This document shows, in pieces, positions 46,305 to 56,679 of a stretch of 64,000 bases of DNA. Each line of letters starts with the position of its first letter. Within the stretch, counting starts at the first letter, position 1. Made by a program: the position numbers and the translations under genes. Origin of the DNA: Mermis nigrescens (Eukaryota > Nematoda > Enoplea > Mermithida > Mermithidae); the NCBI GenBank assembly GCA_036768485.1, contig JAVLUZ010000142.1, forward strand, positions 20,674,290-20,738,289, written 5' to 3'. The notes under the pieces are model-generated. The model saw nothing but the letters and a program-made list of their open reading frames with translations. It searched no databases and was not told where the DNA came from.

Positions 46305-46665
46305 CAGAAAATTTTTTTACTAAAATTCGGGTAAAATCTACGTTTTTTCGGCCAATTTAAAGTGTTTTTTCGCCAGTTTTGGCCAACAGCTGAACGTAAT
46401 TTACCCCCCCCCCCCTATGAATGGCCAACTCATCTCCGGAAATTTCTAGCCATTACATATCGGACTACTAATCTCTAAAAACCAAAAAACAGCGCTGAAA
46501 AATTTGGAGAGCCAATTTACGAAAAAAGGTGAATGATGGAGGAAAGGAAATGATTATTGTGTACATATTTATGTATATTAGTATATACGTTGATAAAATG
46601 CTTTTCTTTATCCATTTCAAGAAAAAAATTGGCCTGCTTTCCCCATGTCTTTTAAACTGATTTAC

Positions 46666-46835
46666 TTCTGCTGTCTTTCGGCTTTAAAACAAAATATCGT
46701 TGTGGCAGCGCAAAGAACCATTATAAGAATGGCAGCCAAAAAAGTAATGTGCAACATGCGATCACGCCTGGAGCAATTAGGCCATTGTAGCTTTCGTAGC
46801 CGGAAAGCAATATATAAATTGAGTAATAAACTTAT
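46666..46835 (-). CDS. MARCH-type RING-CH ubiquitin ligase, third firm exon (first membrane helix)
   Basis: Acceptor ACGTTACGTTCAG ends at 46836 and donor AA|GTAAATC starts at 46665; 56 codons plus two bases, entered in phase 0. Residues ISLLLNLYIAFRLRKLQWPN then CSRRDRMLHI lead to the first membrane helix TFLAAILIMVLCAATTIFCF and then KAERQQ. In MARCH proteins a basic amphipathic linker follows the last zinc-ligand pair and runs into the first of two helices; LRKLQW...RRxRM is in that place. The leftover AA joins the G at 40459 to make Lys. The acceptor choice is less certain than the rest, since a 12-residue linker difference from vertebrate relatives is implied. Confidence 0.82.
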
Positions 46836-46869
46836 CTGAACGTAACGTAAAAGTACAGCACTATCACAC

Positions 46870-47300
46870 ATTCCCTTAGGGGGGATGAGGAGGATATTCA
46901 CCCTACTTCAGGGTCCAAGACTCGAATCACTGTCAGACGACTTTGAGCTATCAAACATTTTCTGCGTGATTTTTGTCTACGAAAAGTGGCAAAGTAGTTA
47001 AAAAATTTTCGGCGCTCCGCGCCGTCTAGTACATTTCTGTTTTATTTACTCATAAAATGCTTAGAATGAACTTAAAATGATCTGAAAAGTCAACATTTTC
47101 GATAAATTCTTATATTTTTTACTTACAAAATTGACGAAACTAGTCAGAATTGAACAAAAAGTGCTAAAAAATGCAGTTTTCCACATTAAAGCATGCATAA
47201 TAAGATGTTTCACCCATTTATCATATTTGACCTGCAAAAAAGGCTAGAACTCTGAATTTAGTGGTCCTAAATTTTGGAATTCCACCCCGTGAAATCCTAT
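46870..47300 (+). repeat. AAGACTCGAATCACTGTC-family repeat
   Basis: GGTCCAAGACTCGAATCACTGTCAGACGACTTT corresponds to GGTGCAAGACTCAAGTCACTGTC near 1570-1600 inside the first hAT element. A GGCGCTCCGCGCC variant of the common hairpin is at about 47011. Confidence 0.45.
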
Positions 47301-48075
47301 TTCCCTGCAAATAGGCTTAAAAGCATGATAACAATATGAAGAGAGAAAGCTTAATTAAGTACGCTAGGCTACTGAGGTGCGTCAGTATAAATGAGCGAAG
47401 AAACGAAAGCAGCCAATTCCCTTCTAATAAATTCTCATTTTACATCACAATTTAAAATCAGTCAGTACATTCTAAGATGTTAGTAAACATTCGAGCGCAA
47501 AATTTTTTGGGACAAAGCAGATAAGGTGAAACATTGCGAACAAACGACATATTTTTTGACAGACTTTCCAGAACTTTACTTTCCACAACAACTTGCATTT
47601 TTATGTTTTCCAATGAACTTCTTCAAAATTAAGTTTCTCAAGCATATCGGCCAGTCATGGGATGTACGCCTGTGTTGAATTATTTAAGTCTAAATCAACT
47701 AGATTTTATACATCTACCGGAGAAACGATGAAGAACCTTTTAAAAAGTTATTGAAACTTTTAAATTTTTTGAAAATTTAATAATTTTTTGAACTTTTAAA
47801 ACTTCAAATTTAATAAAACTTTCTTTCTACCCAGAGCACGTAAAGTCACATGTACAGGAAAGCAAAAAAACTTAATAGTGAACTAAATGATGATACATTT
47901 TAAGGGAAAATTCGAAGATGGCGCCTAGTCTTAAATAATTTATTACGCAAAAGAGATGGAATTTCGTTTGCGTTAATATTCAAATAATTTATTATGCGTC
48001 GTTAGAACACTTTAAACTTAAATTATTCACTAAATTAAGAAGATAATTTTAGTCCTGTCCATACAATATACTTAC

Positions 48076-48165
48076 CCGGACGATCTTATGTTTTCGATAT
48101 TTATAGCCGCATAATTCGCAGTGAGGTGCTCTATGTAGTTTACGTCTCGAGATTTCTAACCATCT
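48076..48165 (-). CDS. MARCH-type RING-CH ubiquitin ligase, second firm exon (second half of the RING-CH)
   Basis: Acceptor TCATTTTCCAG ends at 48166 and donor CGG|GTAAGTAT starts at 48075; exactly 30 codons, phase 0 on both sides. Residues RWLEISRRKLHRAPHCELCG then YKYRKHKIVR. With the preceding exon's HLSCLL this gives H-x2-C, the conserved Trp after it (CLxxW), and the final C-x2-C pair (CELC) of the C4HC3 RING-CH. CELCxYxY followed by basic residues is highly characteristic of MARCH proteins. Confidence 0.93.
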
Positions 48166-48429
48166 CTGGAAAATGATTAAATAAATTAATTAGACTATAG
48201 AAATGAAACAATCAAAATGAAAGAGTTCATAGATGCACACGGTCAAAACTTCTGGGAGGGGGTAAACCGGGTTTCCTGAGGGGGGGGGCAAATGAGTATC
48301 TTTTATCTATTTAATGATAAAGTTTGATAAATTTTGATACTTTATCCGGTTTATTTCAGTTTTCATGAACATTTATAATTAAATTTGCAGGAAAACAGTA
48401 ACGATAAGGGCGACTAAATGACCTGCAAC

Positions 48430-49189
48430 CAGTGTTTTTTTTGTACAAGGTCCGTTTGTACATGTACAAAGATGGTCCCCAAAACTCTTTGTACATTTTG
48501 TACATGCAAAATTTTGTGTACTATAATATAGTACAGTAGCGATTTTAGTGTGGTAAAACAGGGTTTTCGATCTTTGGTAGTGTATTTTAGCTAATTTCTG
48601 GGTTTCTGACGCCAAAAATTACTAAAAATTATCTGAAAACGGCGCGAAGCGCCGAAAAATATTGACATTTTCCCATTCTAAATGCAAATTCTGCCATTTT
48701 AAAGATATATAGGACAAATAATTTATCAGCTCGGCGCGAAGCGCCGAAAATTTTGGGAATTTTACACCTTTTTACAGTTTTTGTCTTTCTAAAAATCTTT
48801 ATACATTTTGTACACACAAAATTTTTGGGTACTATAATATGGTACAGCAGCGATTTTAGTATCGTAAAAACAGAGTTCTTCGACTTTTCGTAGTGTGTTT
48901 TAGCTAATTTCTGGGTCTCTAAGGGCAAAAATCACTAAGAATCGTCTTAAAATGGCGCGAAGCGCCGAAAAATCTGACATTTTTACTTTTGAAATGCAAT
49001 TTCTGGCATTATAAAGATATATAGAACACACAATTACTCATTTCGGCGCGAAGCGCCGAAATTTTTTCGAATTTTAGACCTTTTTTTCAATTTTTGTCTT
49101 CCCAAAAATCTTTGTACATGTACAAAGACGGTCCCGAAAAGTCTTTGTACATTGGGAAAAATCTTTGCCGAATACAAAAAAAAACCGTG
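48430..49189 (+). mobile_element. GTAC MITE, full-length copy (760 bp)
   Basis: Starts CAGTGTTTTTTTTGTACAAG and ends ATACAAAAAAAAACCGTG, flanked by a perfect 8-bp duplication CCTGCAAC (48422-48429, 49190-49197). It carries four exact GGCGCGAAGCGCC palindromes (about 48642, 48735, 48955, 49046). Nearly colinear with 16235-16995, so both are recent copies of one source. It sits in MARCH intron 1 of the firm set. Confidence 0.93.
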
Positions 49190-49854
49190 CCTGCAACATC
49201 AAAAATATACAAAACAACGGAAGAAAATTGCCTGGATAAATTAATTTGACAGTCTACTGCTCGAAAAATTAGTACTTGTACCTGAACTGTAGTGTTAGAC
49301 ATGAGTTAACGCCTTTTCATGGTTCCAGTAACAGGTTTGGTCCCAAAACAGCCTGAGGGGATATGCCTTCAAAGAGTTGTGGTAGGAGGAATATCCATCA
49401 GTGCGCATGTGTGAAAGAGTCCGAAAAGTAATCCAGTTTTTCATCGGAGAAAATTTATGACACAGCTGAAGGTTATATTACATATCTAGTACCGCAAAGC
49501 ACACTTGGAAGCTGCTATGTATAAAAAAGAAACATCAAAAGCCAGAGTAAATTTAACATTACACCAGTAAAGTCGACCATTACAGCATTATCTATAAATT
49601 TCAATCAACAGATTTCTTTAAATTCAATTTTTTAAAATTGTCTTATTAATCTTTACACTATTACATTAGCAAATTAATTACTTAGTTACGCGATCAACAA
49701 ATTAGAGCGCTTCAATTTCCTTCTTTATTCAATTAAATTTATGTTTTTAATACAATGCATATATCTGAAAAAAAAATTTCACAACGATTGTAAGTATTTT
49801 AGCAAGCACTCGAGTTTGAACAAGCTCACTAATAAAAATTTGGAATGGCCCATG

Positions 49855-50045
49855 AACATACATGTAACGGCTCGAAATTTTGGGAAGGGCTCCTGGCAAT
49901 TTTTAAGAGAGGTTCGGCCAAAAAATAGCAAAAAATCATATAAAAATGACCAAAAAATGCAAGTTTCCGCCCAAAACGGGGGGGGGGCTAAAATTGGGGA
50001 CGACCAACTTTGGGTAGGGAGATCCTCATCCTTCTATTACATTAT
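49855..50045 (-). repeat. TTACATG-family repeat
   Basis: ACATACATGTAACGGCTCG, TCCTGGCAATTTTTAAG, AAAATGACCAAAAAATGC and GACGACCAACTTTGGGTAGG. Open frames through it are not genes. Confidence 0.6.
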
Positions 50046-50300
50046 GCTGAGCATATACGAAAGTTGTTCAATAAATTCGTTATCTCATGAAAGTAGGTTT
50101 TGAATAAAATTTTTAATTTAGTTGTTTGTAAATTTTATACGCTGCTTTGAAGACAGTCCTTTCTTTAATACGTTGGTGAATGGATTTTTCATTCGTGTCA
50201 TCGCTGCCTCATTTTGTATGTCAAGTTCGATGTCCAATTTTTCGGCAAAATGTAGGATTTTTTCAGCAAAAAAGGATCGACTGTTTTTATGTCATCGGAT

Positions 50301-50650
50301 CAGTGTTTTTTCTGTTCAAGGTTCAAGGTTCGTTTGTACATGAACAGAGATGAAAGTCTTTGTACATTTTGTGCACACAAATTTTTGGGTACTATATGGT
50401 ACAGTAGCGATTTTAGTATGGCAAAAACAGAGTTGTTCGACTTTTGGTAGTGTATTTTAGCTAACTTCTGCGTCTCTAAGGGCAAAACTCACTAAGAATC
50501 GTCTTAAAACGGCGCGAAACGCTGAAAAATTTGGCACTTTTCCTTTTGAAATGCAATTTCTGCCATTATAAAGATACATAGAACACACAATTACTCATTT
50601 CGGCGCGAAGCACCGAAAATTTTAGTGAATTTCAGACCTTTTTTGCAAAA
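50301..50650 (+). mobile_element. GTAC MITE, degraded copy
   Basis: Starts CAGTGTTTTTTCTGTTCAAGG and keeps ACAGTAGCGATTTTAGTATG and two hairpin variants (GGCGCGAAACGCTG, GGCGCGAAGCACC). The right end is lost near 50645. Confidence 0.6.
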
Positions 50651-50759
50651 CTCTGTTGCGTTTAAGCTCATAGGAACGTATTGACGAGCATGCATTGAAG
50701 CTAAAAAGCATTAAAGTCATAAAATCGGATTAAACGCTGTTAACCAATCAATATATTAC

Positions 50760-50930
50760 CAGAAGGCATGATAAATGGACGAATTTTAACGTGCCCGAAC
50801 AGCGACAAGGGGACATCAAGGGCTCAACTTTGTCGCCCGGAGAATGGCAAATTCGGCACAGTGGTCCGCTGCATGTCGATACGGAAGATATACTCCAATT
50901 GGAGACCTGCACGCCTTGTTCGCGGCTCAT
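50760..50930 (-). CDS. MARCH-type RING-CH ubiquitin ligase, first firm exon (first half of the RING-CH)
   Basis: Ends at donor CTG|GTAATA. If translation begins at the ATG at 50930 (an in-frame TAA lies nine bases upstream), this exon gives 57 residues; otherwise an acceptor such as GGCGTGCAG (ending 50907) splices it to an upstream exon. The zinc ligands are CRIC (residues 25-28 from that ATG), C-R-C at 42-44 and HLSC at 52-55; with the next exon all eight C4HC3 ligands are present. [25 protein letters not shown] spacing is the RING-CH signature of MARCH E3 ligases, which ubiquitinate membrane proteins in the secretory and endosomal system. Which MARCH subclass it belongs to is not clear. 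Confidence 0.92.
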
Positions 50931-50973
50931 AACGAGGCCTTAACAGTATAAAAAGTCTGTTAAAACGAGACAC

Positions 50974-51115
50974 TAGGGATGCGCCGGGTACCCGAACCCC
51001 AACCCCTACCAGAAAAAAACCGGGCTTTTTTAGCAAACCCGAACCCGAAGATCTCAGAATTTGAAGCCCGAACCCTAAACTTTTGCCAAATTTTTTCGGG
51101 TTCGTTCGGGTTTGG
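50974..51115 (+). repeat. hAT TAGGGATG end with ACCCGAACC array
   Basis: Starts TAGGGATGCGCCGGGTACCC and continues with CCCGAACCCGAA words, like 28911-29065. The far end was not found. It lies 40 bases upstream of the MARCH ATG at 50930, so it may interrupt the gene's 5' region. Confidence 0.5.
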
Positions 51116-51376
51116 AAAAGTGAGATAGTTAAGATAGTAAAAGCTGAAAACAGCGAGTTTTGTAGATAAAAAAAACGCTCTCAATTTTTTAATTACGCAA
51201 TTAACTGTGGCTTCTAAAAATAATGCATCTTTTATATTGTCATGTTTCTTCCTTATAATTAACTGTTAATTCATTTACTGACTTTACTGAGCGAGTTGTA
51301 TACATATGTGCTTTATATAATAGTGAGGCTTAACTGGTAGTAATATCAATTATAATTCAACGCACGAACACATGTA

Positions 51377-51924
51377 CAGGGTGTCACGAAATGATAGCCT
51401 CCTCCAAAAGTTGATTTCAGGCTACGATAGAAAAAATCTGTAAGCACTATCTTGTAGAGCATTCAATTCTGCTTTGGGTGATAAAAAGTGATTTATACAT
51501 TGCAAAAAAGAGGTTTTTACAAGTAGCTCTGAATAAGATCCTATCTTAGTAAAGTTGTGACGAATCGATTAGAAAAGCTCGTGCACATGGAGTTAGAAAT
51601 CGGTCGCTATTCTGCAGAAACAGCATCGCAAAATTGGCGTATGGTGTTAAATGAATTAGAATATGATGCGTAATAGTCTGACAATCTGTTATGTTCAATG
51701 ACTATGCATTTAAGGCAGGTCGACTGAGCTGAAGACGGCTATATGGATTTTTAAATCGACGTAGTCGTGAAATTCGAAATACTAAGATATTTTTTGTTTC
51801 TGATCAATAAAAAATTAACCGGTGCAGATTGCGCTTTGATAATACTCTACAGCATGGTATTTGTATATTTTTCCATGATTCTTGAAAGTCGATTTTGGGG
51901 GGGCTATCATTTCGTGACACCCTG
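51377..51924 (+). mobile_element. Mariner/Tc1-like MITE, 548 bp
   Basis: Ends CAGGGTGTCACGAAATGATAG and its inverted copy (51904-51924) are perfect for over 20 bases, and TA flanks both sides (51375-51376, 51925-51926). The TA duplication with CAGGGTGT ends is typical of Tc1/mariner elements. The interior has no intact transposase; CGAATCGATTAGAAAAGC and following may be non-coding. Confidence 0.85.
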
Positions 51925-52099
51925 TACATACATATGTGCATGTTTTTTAGTATAATTTATGTAATGTCGTAGGCGAAATATCAGCGTTTTGGCAGTTAAA
52001 ATGTAGCAAGGCATTTGGATAATTTAGCTTATAATAAAATTTATTAGAGTTTTTGACTAAATAATGACTATTTCACTGTTGTTGACGAAGGATTGAAAC

Positions 52100-52910
52100 T
52101 TAAGGTGTAAAAGCAGGGCAAGCTACGCCTGTCGATACTGGCACGCAACTGTGAAGGATATGGGGGACAAGTCCCTCAACATTTTGGCACAGGAGTATAT
52201 TTTGCGAGGTTCCCTAAAAGAAAAAGTTGAAAGTTCTTGAGCGCATTTGAAAGATTGCCAGAATAGATTTTAGCACACTTTTGAGCTAATAATCCCAAAA
52301 TTTATGGCGCTTCGCGTTAGATTTGTTGTTTTTATATAAATTTTGTCTTCTGAACAGAGCAAGTTTGAGTCAGACGTGGCAAATGTCAGAATTTTCTAAT
52401 TCTCTGCGCAAAATTATTCATTTCCCACAATGTTTTTCTTTGCAATGTACCATTGAATGCAAAACAGATGAAACACAGGGTCAAGCTTGGATATGTTTAG
52501 TGATCATTTGTGAAATCATTGAATACAACTTGTTTTTGAATATAATTGAAATCAAATTAAATTTTTTAAATATTTTGGAAAAATTTTTCCGCCACAATGT
52601 TTAGAGCTTGCTGAGAAACGCTAAAAAACATCATTATTTTTGCCTACCTAGAAGTAGTTGGTGAGACATCTGACTCAAAATCTTAGTTCCCCAAATTCAT
52701 GAGGCCAGTCAAGAGCCTGTGTCGATAAAATTCGTAGGAATAGCTTTAATATGTTTTCAGCAAGATCAAAAAATTTTGATCATGCCGAAAACAAAATTTT
52801 CAGAGTACTTCCAAAATTTTGAGGGGGACTTGTCCCCATATCCTTCACAGTTGCGTGCCAGTATCGACAGATGTAGCTTGCCCTGCTTGATTGAAGCTTC
52901 CACCTTAAGT
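52100..52910. other. Inverted pair of ACTGTGAAGGATATGGGG segments
   Basis: GTCGATACTGGCACGCAACTGTGAAGGATA (about 52132-52161) recurs inverted at about 52841-52870. GGGGACAAGTCCCTCAA is mirrored as GGGGGACTTGTCCCC. The ends flank about 700 bases including a degraded GGCGCTTCGCG hairpin at 52306. This is an inverted-repeat element of unknown class; the internal open frame 52323-52604 has no family features. Confidence 0.5.
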
Positions 52911-53217
52911 TTCTATATCTAAATTTCGAAAGGATTCTAAACACACGCTGCCTGATTTTTGAAATTTGAATATTGAGTGTTTGTCGTCTAAAATGTAATA
53001 TGAAGTTTAACGTCTGATGCTCGTACCTTTAATTCTCTTTTCCATGAAAAGGAAAACACATTTTAATACCTATGCAAAATATAGCTTACTCTTACAACTT
53101 TTGAATTTAGTTGAAAGGCTTTTTGCATATATGCTGAAGTATATGCAACTTTTTAAGCACATATTGCGTCTATGTTTTATACAGTACACATACGTTCACG
53201 ATTTTTTGTTATTTTAG

Positions 53218-53545
53218 TGATCAAAAGGGTCAAAATAGCCTATAAAACGTTTTTTTTGGGTAATTTCGCATTTTAAAAGCATTTTTTTGATCCATTTTGA
53301 CTGCATTGTATCACTTTTAATACTAAAAATGCAAAAATCTATCAATTTTGGGCGCTTTTCGAGTAAAAGTACTAATCTGGCGCGACGCGCCGAAAATTGT
53401 TTTGTTGTTTTTACTGCTTTTGACCTCAAAAATGATGCAAAAAACGTTCCATCAGCTCAAAATCACCGGACAGTATATACCTGTCCGGCTGATCCTTCAG
53501 TGGGATAATACCCCCTCACCCCTGTGTACATGTATGATCCGAGTA
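53218..53545 (+). repeat. AACGTTCC-family repeat
   Basis: Best-preserved copy: AAAGGGTCAAAATAGCCTATAA to CCCTGTGTACATGTATG, with GGCGCGACGCGCC (one change from the common palindrome) at about 53382 and ATACCTGTCCGGCTGATCC. The open frames on both strands are artefacts. Confidence 0.6.
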
Positions 53546-53709
53546 TAAAATAACTGGTTTGTAAAAAAGAAAGAGTAAAAGAAAGAAAGTTCGGCGCTCC
53601 CCGATGGCTTAAAATGTAGCTTACGCCGAAACATGGGGGATCACGACTATGGTCCGACTTTGGTCGAAGGATCACCCATTTTTCCTCTCTACCTATCTCT
53701 ATATTTACT

Positions 53710-53885
53710 CACACGAATGGCAGGAGTCTGAAGGCGCTAAAACGAGTGATGAATGGGGGCTCGGGACCCCCATGGAGATCAACGGAGTTGTGTGACAAGG
53801 ATGCAATAGACCCGAGTTGGCTCGGCTCCAAGAGCAATGGCCGCCGCGGGTCGATTGTTGCTCGCCGAAAGTCTGACCACACCAT
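53710..53885 (-). CDS. Candidate N-terminal exon of the MARCH gene
   Basis: A GC-rich, non-repetitive island ending at a donor. One frame reads from ATG at 53885: MVWSDFRRATIDPRRPLLLE, then PSQLGSIASLSHNSVDLHGG, then FITRFSAFRLLPF. It ends TTC|GTGTGAG (exon end about 53715) in phase 0, which would join in frame to GTC at 50906 of the RING-CH exon. A stronger donor, GT|GTGAGT, two bases on (exon end about 53713) would instead favour another frame (MCQWCGQTFGEQQ...). Long variable N-termini before the RING-CH are common in MARCH proteins. Assignment to MARCH rests on strand, phase and proximity only. Confidence 0.4.
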
Positions 53886-54054
53886 TGACACATCGATCCG
53901 TACTCTTGAAAGTCTTTCAAGCTAATCTTTCGTTCGCCAATGTCATCTTTTAAAGCCTTTGGCTAAGATTGTAAAGTAATGAAATCGAGACACGATTGCG
54001 AGTTCATGATTTTCTGGACAGCGTAATATAATTTTATATGATCAGAGTGGGCAG

Positions 54055-54320
54055 CACACCTGGGCGTGGGGAGGTAGAGCACCACCCCTCGAGGAACCAA
54101 AATACCACCCCCTGCCCCCAGAAACCAAAACCCCCTCAGAATTCAATTTTCGAAATTTTTCTTCGTTTTTTTCTCTCGCAATTTTTGGATGCCAATGGAA
54201 AGTGCTCGATGATAAACGTTGAAAAATGGCGTTTTTCCGCCACATCACCATTTTTTAAGGCCATTTTTTTGATCTTTGAAAAATCTTGCACCCCTAGAAT
54301 TTCGGTGCTGTCCACCGATA
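54055..54320 (-). mobile_element. GTGGGC MITE, copy 11
   Basis: Reverse-oriented, from CACACCTGGGCGTGG to GTCCACCGATA, flanked by a perfect 8-bp duplication GTGGGCAG (54047-54054, 54321-54328). The target itself resembles the element's own end, GTGGGCAGC. Confidence 0.85.
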
Positions 54321-54474
54321 GTGGGCAGACAGGAATGAAAGAAATTCAAAATATGTGGTCAGGGGGTAACAATCGTCGGAATTTCTATCATACGTAACTA
54401 AGTAGCGTTCAAGGTAATATGTCGAAATCGATACTGTTGTGGAGACAAAATTGCTTGTTAGTCTACATGATCTT

Positions 54475-54775
54475 TTGTGGGTTGAGGGTTTTCACCCCCT
54501 CGCAAAAGTTTTTTACCCCCAAAAGAAACTTTTATCACCTCAGCACTAACTCGCGATTTGCCCAAAAAATTAATAGAAAATATTTTTAAACTTTTTTAGC
54601 CATCTATTTGCTCATAATTGTCGAATTTTCCGCGCCATATGCTCGTTTTTTGACTATTTTTTGTTCGACTGATTCGAACGTTTCCTATATTTTTTGCGTA
54701 CCGTTTTTGCGCCTAAAAAACACTTTAGGAAAATTATTTGATTTTATACCCCTAAATTCCCATGCTGAGCAGGTC
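54475..54775 (+). repeat. CATGGGAATTCTGGGG-family repeat
   Basis: GTGGGTTGAGGGTTTTCACCC to CCCTAAATTCCCATGCTGAGC, with TATTTGCTCATAATTGTCG and TGACTATTTTTTGTTCG blocks; the hairpin position reads TTCCGCGCCAT (deleted). Confidence 0.5.
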
Positions 54776-54877
54776 TGCTCGTTAGTTATTTATTGCATAG
54801 CTATTATACTGTTTAGTGAATACTCCTACCCTGCCTGAGTGCGCGCATGCGGGAGAACGAGTGCCATCGGAGAGGAG

Positions 54878-55035
54878 CACTATTATTTATTTTTGTACGG
54901 GACAAAGATTTTGAGGCTCAGACGAAGATTTCCGGAGCGACCTTTGCACATCTTTGTACACAAAGCGTAGACAGTTTTTGGCCGATTTTCGACTGAAAAA
55001 AATTCAACTTTTCCGACCAAAAAAAGAAAACAGTA
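54878..55035 (+). mobile_element. Small hAT-like MITE (GTACGGGACAAAG type), copy A
   Basis: Starts CACTATTATTTATTTTTGTAC and ends AAAAAAAGAAAACAGTA, with flanks GAGAGGAG (54870-54877) and GAGAGGAA (55036-55043), 7 of 8. It shares TTTTTGTACGGGACAAAGAT and CATCTTTGTACACAAAG with copy B at 55380. The CAGTG-type ends recall the larger GTAC MITE. Confidence 0.8.
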
Positions 55036-55379
55036 GAGAGGAACAATATTTAAACAAAAAACGTTCAGAAACTAAACATATTGATTGCAATATTTTGTAT
55101 TGATTGAAATTCCGGTGTACAAAATAATAGCAAATCAAGCTACACGGTATTGGTATTAAAAGATAAACTTGTAAAATTATAAAACAAAAATTAAAGAAAA
55201 AATACCCATCCTGGCCGTGAATAGTATTGTTACTATTGCGGCGCGATTTCGAATTATCCACTTAACTACCGACTGAATTCAAGAATACAACAGATTGTAT
55301 TGCGCACATTATTGTATTGTGCACATTAAAATAGAGCTGTTCATGTATGTATGATCTCCATGCTGGCATTTGTCATATG

Positions 55380-55539
55380 CACTGTTTTTTATTTTTGTAC
55401 GGGACAAAGATTTCGAGACGAGCACAAAGATTTTTGGAGCGATCTTTGTACATCTTTGTACACAAAGTATAGGCATTTTTAGCCGATTTACGATTGTACA
55501 AAAAATCGAAGTTGTTTTGTACAAAGAAAGAAAACAGTG
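55380..55539 (+). mobile_element. Small hAT-like MITE (GTACGGGACAAAG type), copy B
   Basis: Starts CACTGTTTTTTATTTTTGTAC and ends TTGTACAAAGAAAGAAAACAGTG. Flanks GTCATATG (55372-55379) and GTCATGTA (55540-55547) agree over the first five bases. 160 bases, colinear with copy A. Confidence 0.75.
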
Positions 55540-55669
55540 GTCATGTAATATATGTGCCCAGTTCTTATTCGCCGCATACCAGTATGACGATGTATACATA
55601 GATAATAATGATAAAAATAAAAATAGTAATAATGATAATAAATACACAAAACTCCTAACCTCAAGGTAA

Positions 55670-56560
55670 GGTCTTATTTAGCCGAATAATTAGAATTATA
55701 TTCCGTAGAATGAATACTTGTAAATTGTTTATAATTGCAGAATTACAAGTTTATTGGCTTAATTGATTAAAATAAGTCTGATTATATCATATTTGATGTC
55801 TAATCGTTAAGAGGCGTGATCCTACGAATTCAATGCGCTTAATTTGTTCAAGGATAGATCATCTTTCACATATTATGCAAAATGATACGAAAATGAGATT
55901 GTGCCCACAATCTAACGCTAAAATCGGTCTTAAAATTTCATATTAATGCCCGTATACATCTAAATTATCAGGCTTTGACCCCGATTTGAACACTTTCAGC
56001 CTCGTGTTAAGTTTGTTTGTTTGAAGTTCCAGGCTAATTTGAATGTCAGGAAGGGAATTGGCTTTGTATTTGCTTACCACTAAAGCCTCATAAACTAATT
56101 AAAAACTGATCATCAAGCACAGCGTGACCACAATTTAAGCCAGGCAGACAACTGTTTTTTAGGTTCTCAGAAAAAATTTTCGCTAGCACTACAGACGCGT
56201 GAATAATTAATATTTTTAAGCAAAAAAAAGCATTTGCGTCAAGGAAGGGAAACCGCTAATTAATAAATTTCTTATGCTTAACCGAAAATTCCGCAATTAT
56301 GTAAAAAACGAAAAACAGCCGTGCTCACACAAATAATTACTAGTTATCCAAAGAGAAGACATTTCGAAATTACTATGGAAGCTTTAAGGCTCAAGGATTA
56401 TTTTCAAATGTCAGCTGTCAAGCTTATTTCGATTAATTATCGTATGTACGAGTAGATGGGGAATGTTTGCCTGATCCGTTTTTTCACAGAATCTGAAACA
56501 AAAATGGGCTAATGATAAATGAGTAATAAGTCTGGGATTGGAGTCCAAAGATCAATGTGA
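55670..56560. other. AT-rich intergenic DNA, nothing recognised
   Basis: No family repeat, exon or RNA gene was recognised in this stretch. Confidence 0.3.
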
Positions 56561-56566
56561 GAAAGA

Positions 56567-56576
56567 GTGAGTGTGT

Positions 56577-56645
<69 letters not shown>

Positions 56646-56650
56646 CGCGT
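56567..56650 (+). repeat. (GT)n microsatellite
   Basis: About 84 bases of near-perfect GT dinucleotides with a few A and C interruptions. The His/Thr-repeat open frame on the other strand is only this tract read in frame. Confidence 0.95.
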
Positions 56651-56679
56651 ATGTGTAAGCACGGAAAAATTGACATATA

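Larger units (their letters stand above)
42920..46470 (+). repeat. TTACATG-family repeat split by a 3.3-kb transposon
   Basis: Left part about 42920-42990 (TTGCATATAACAGGG to CGCCCAAAATCAG), right part about 46305-46470 (CAGAAAATTTTTTTAC to GCCATTACATATCGG). Removing the insertion and one CAG restores the family's normal CCAGAAAATTTTT junction, which confirms the insertion borders. Confidence 0.8.
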
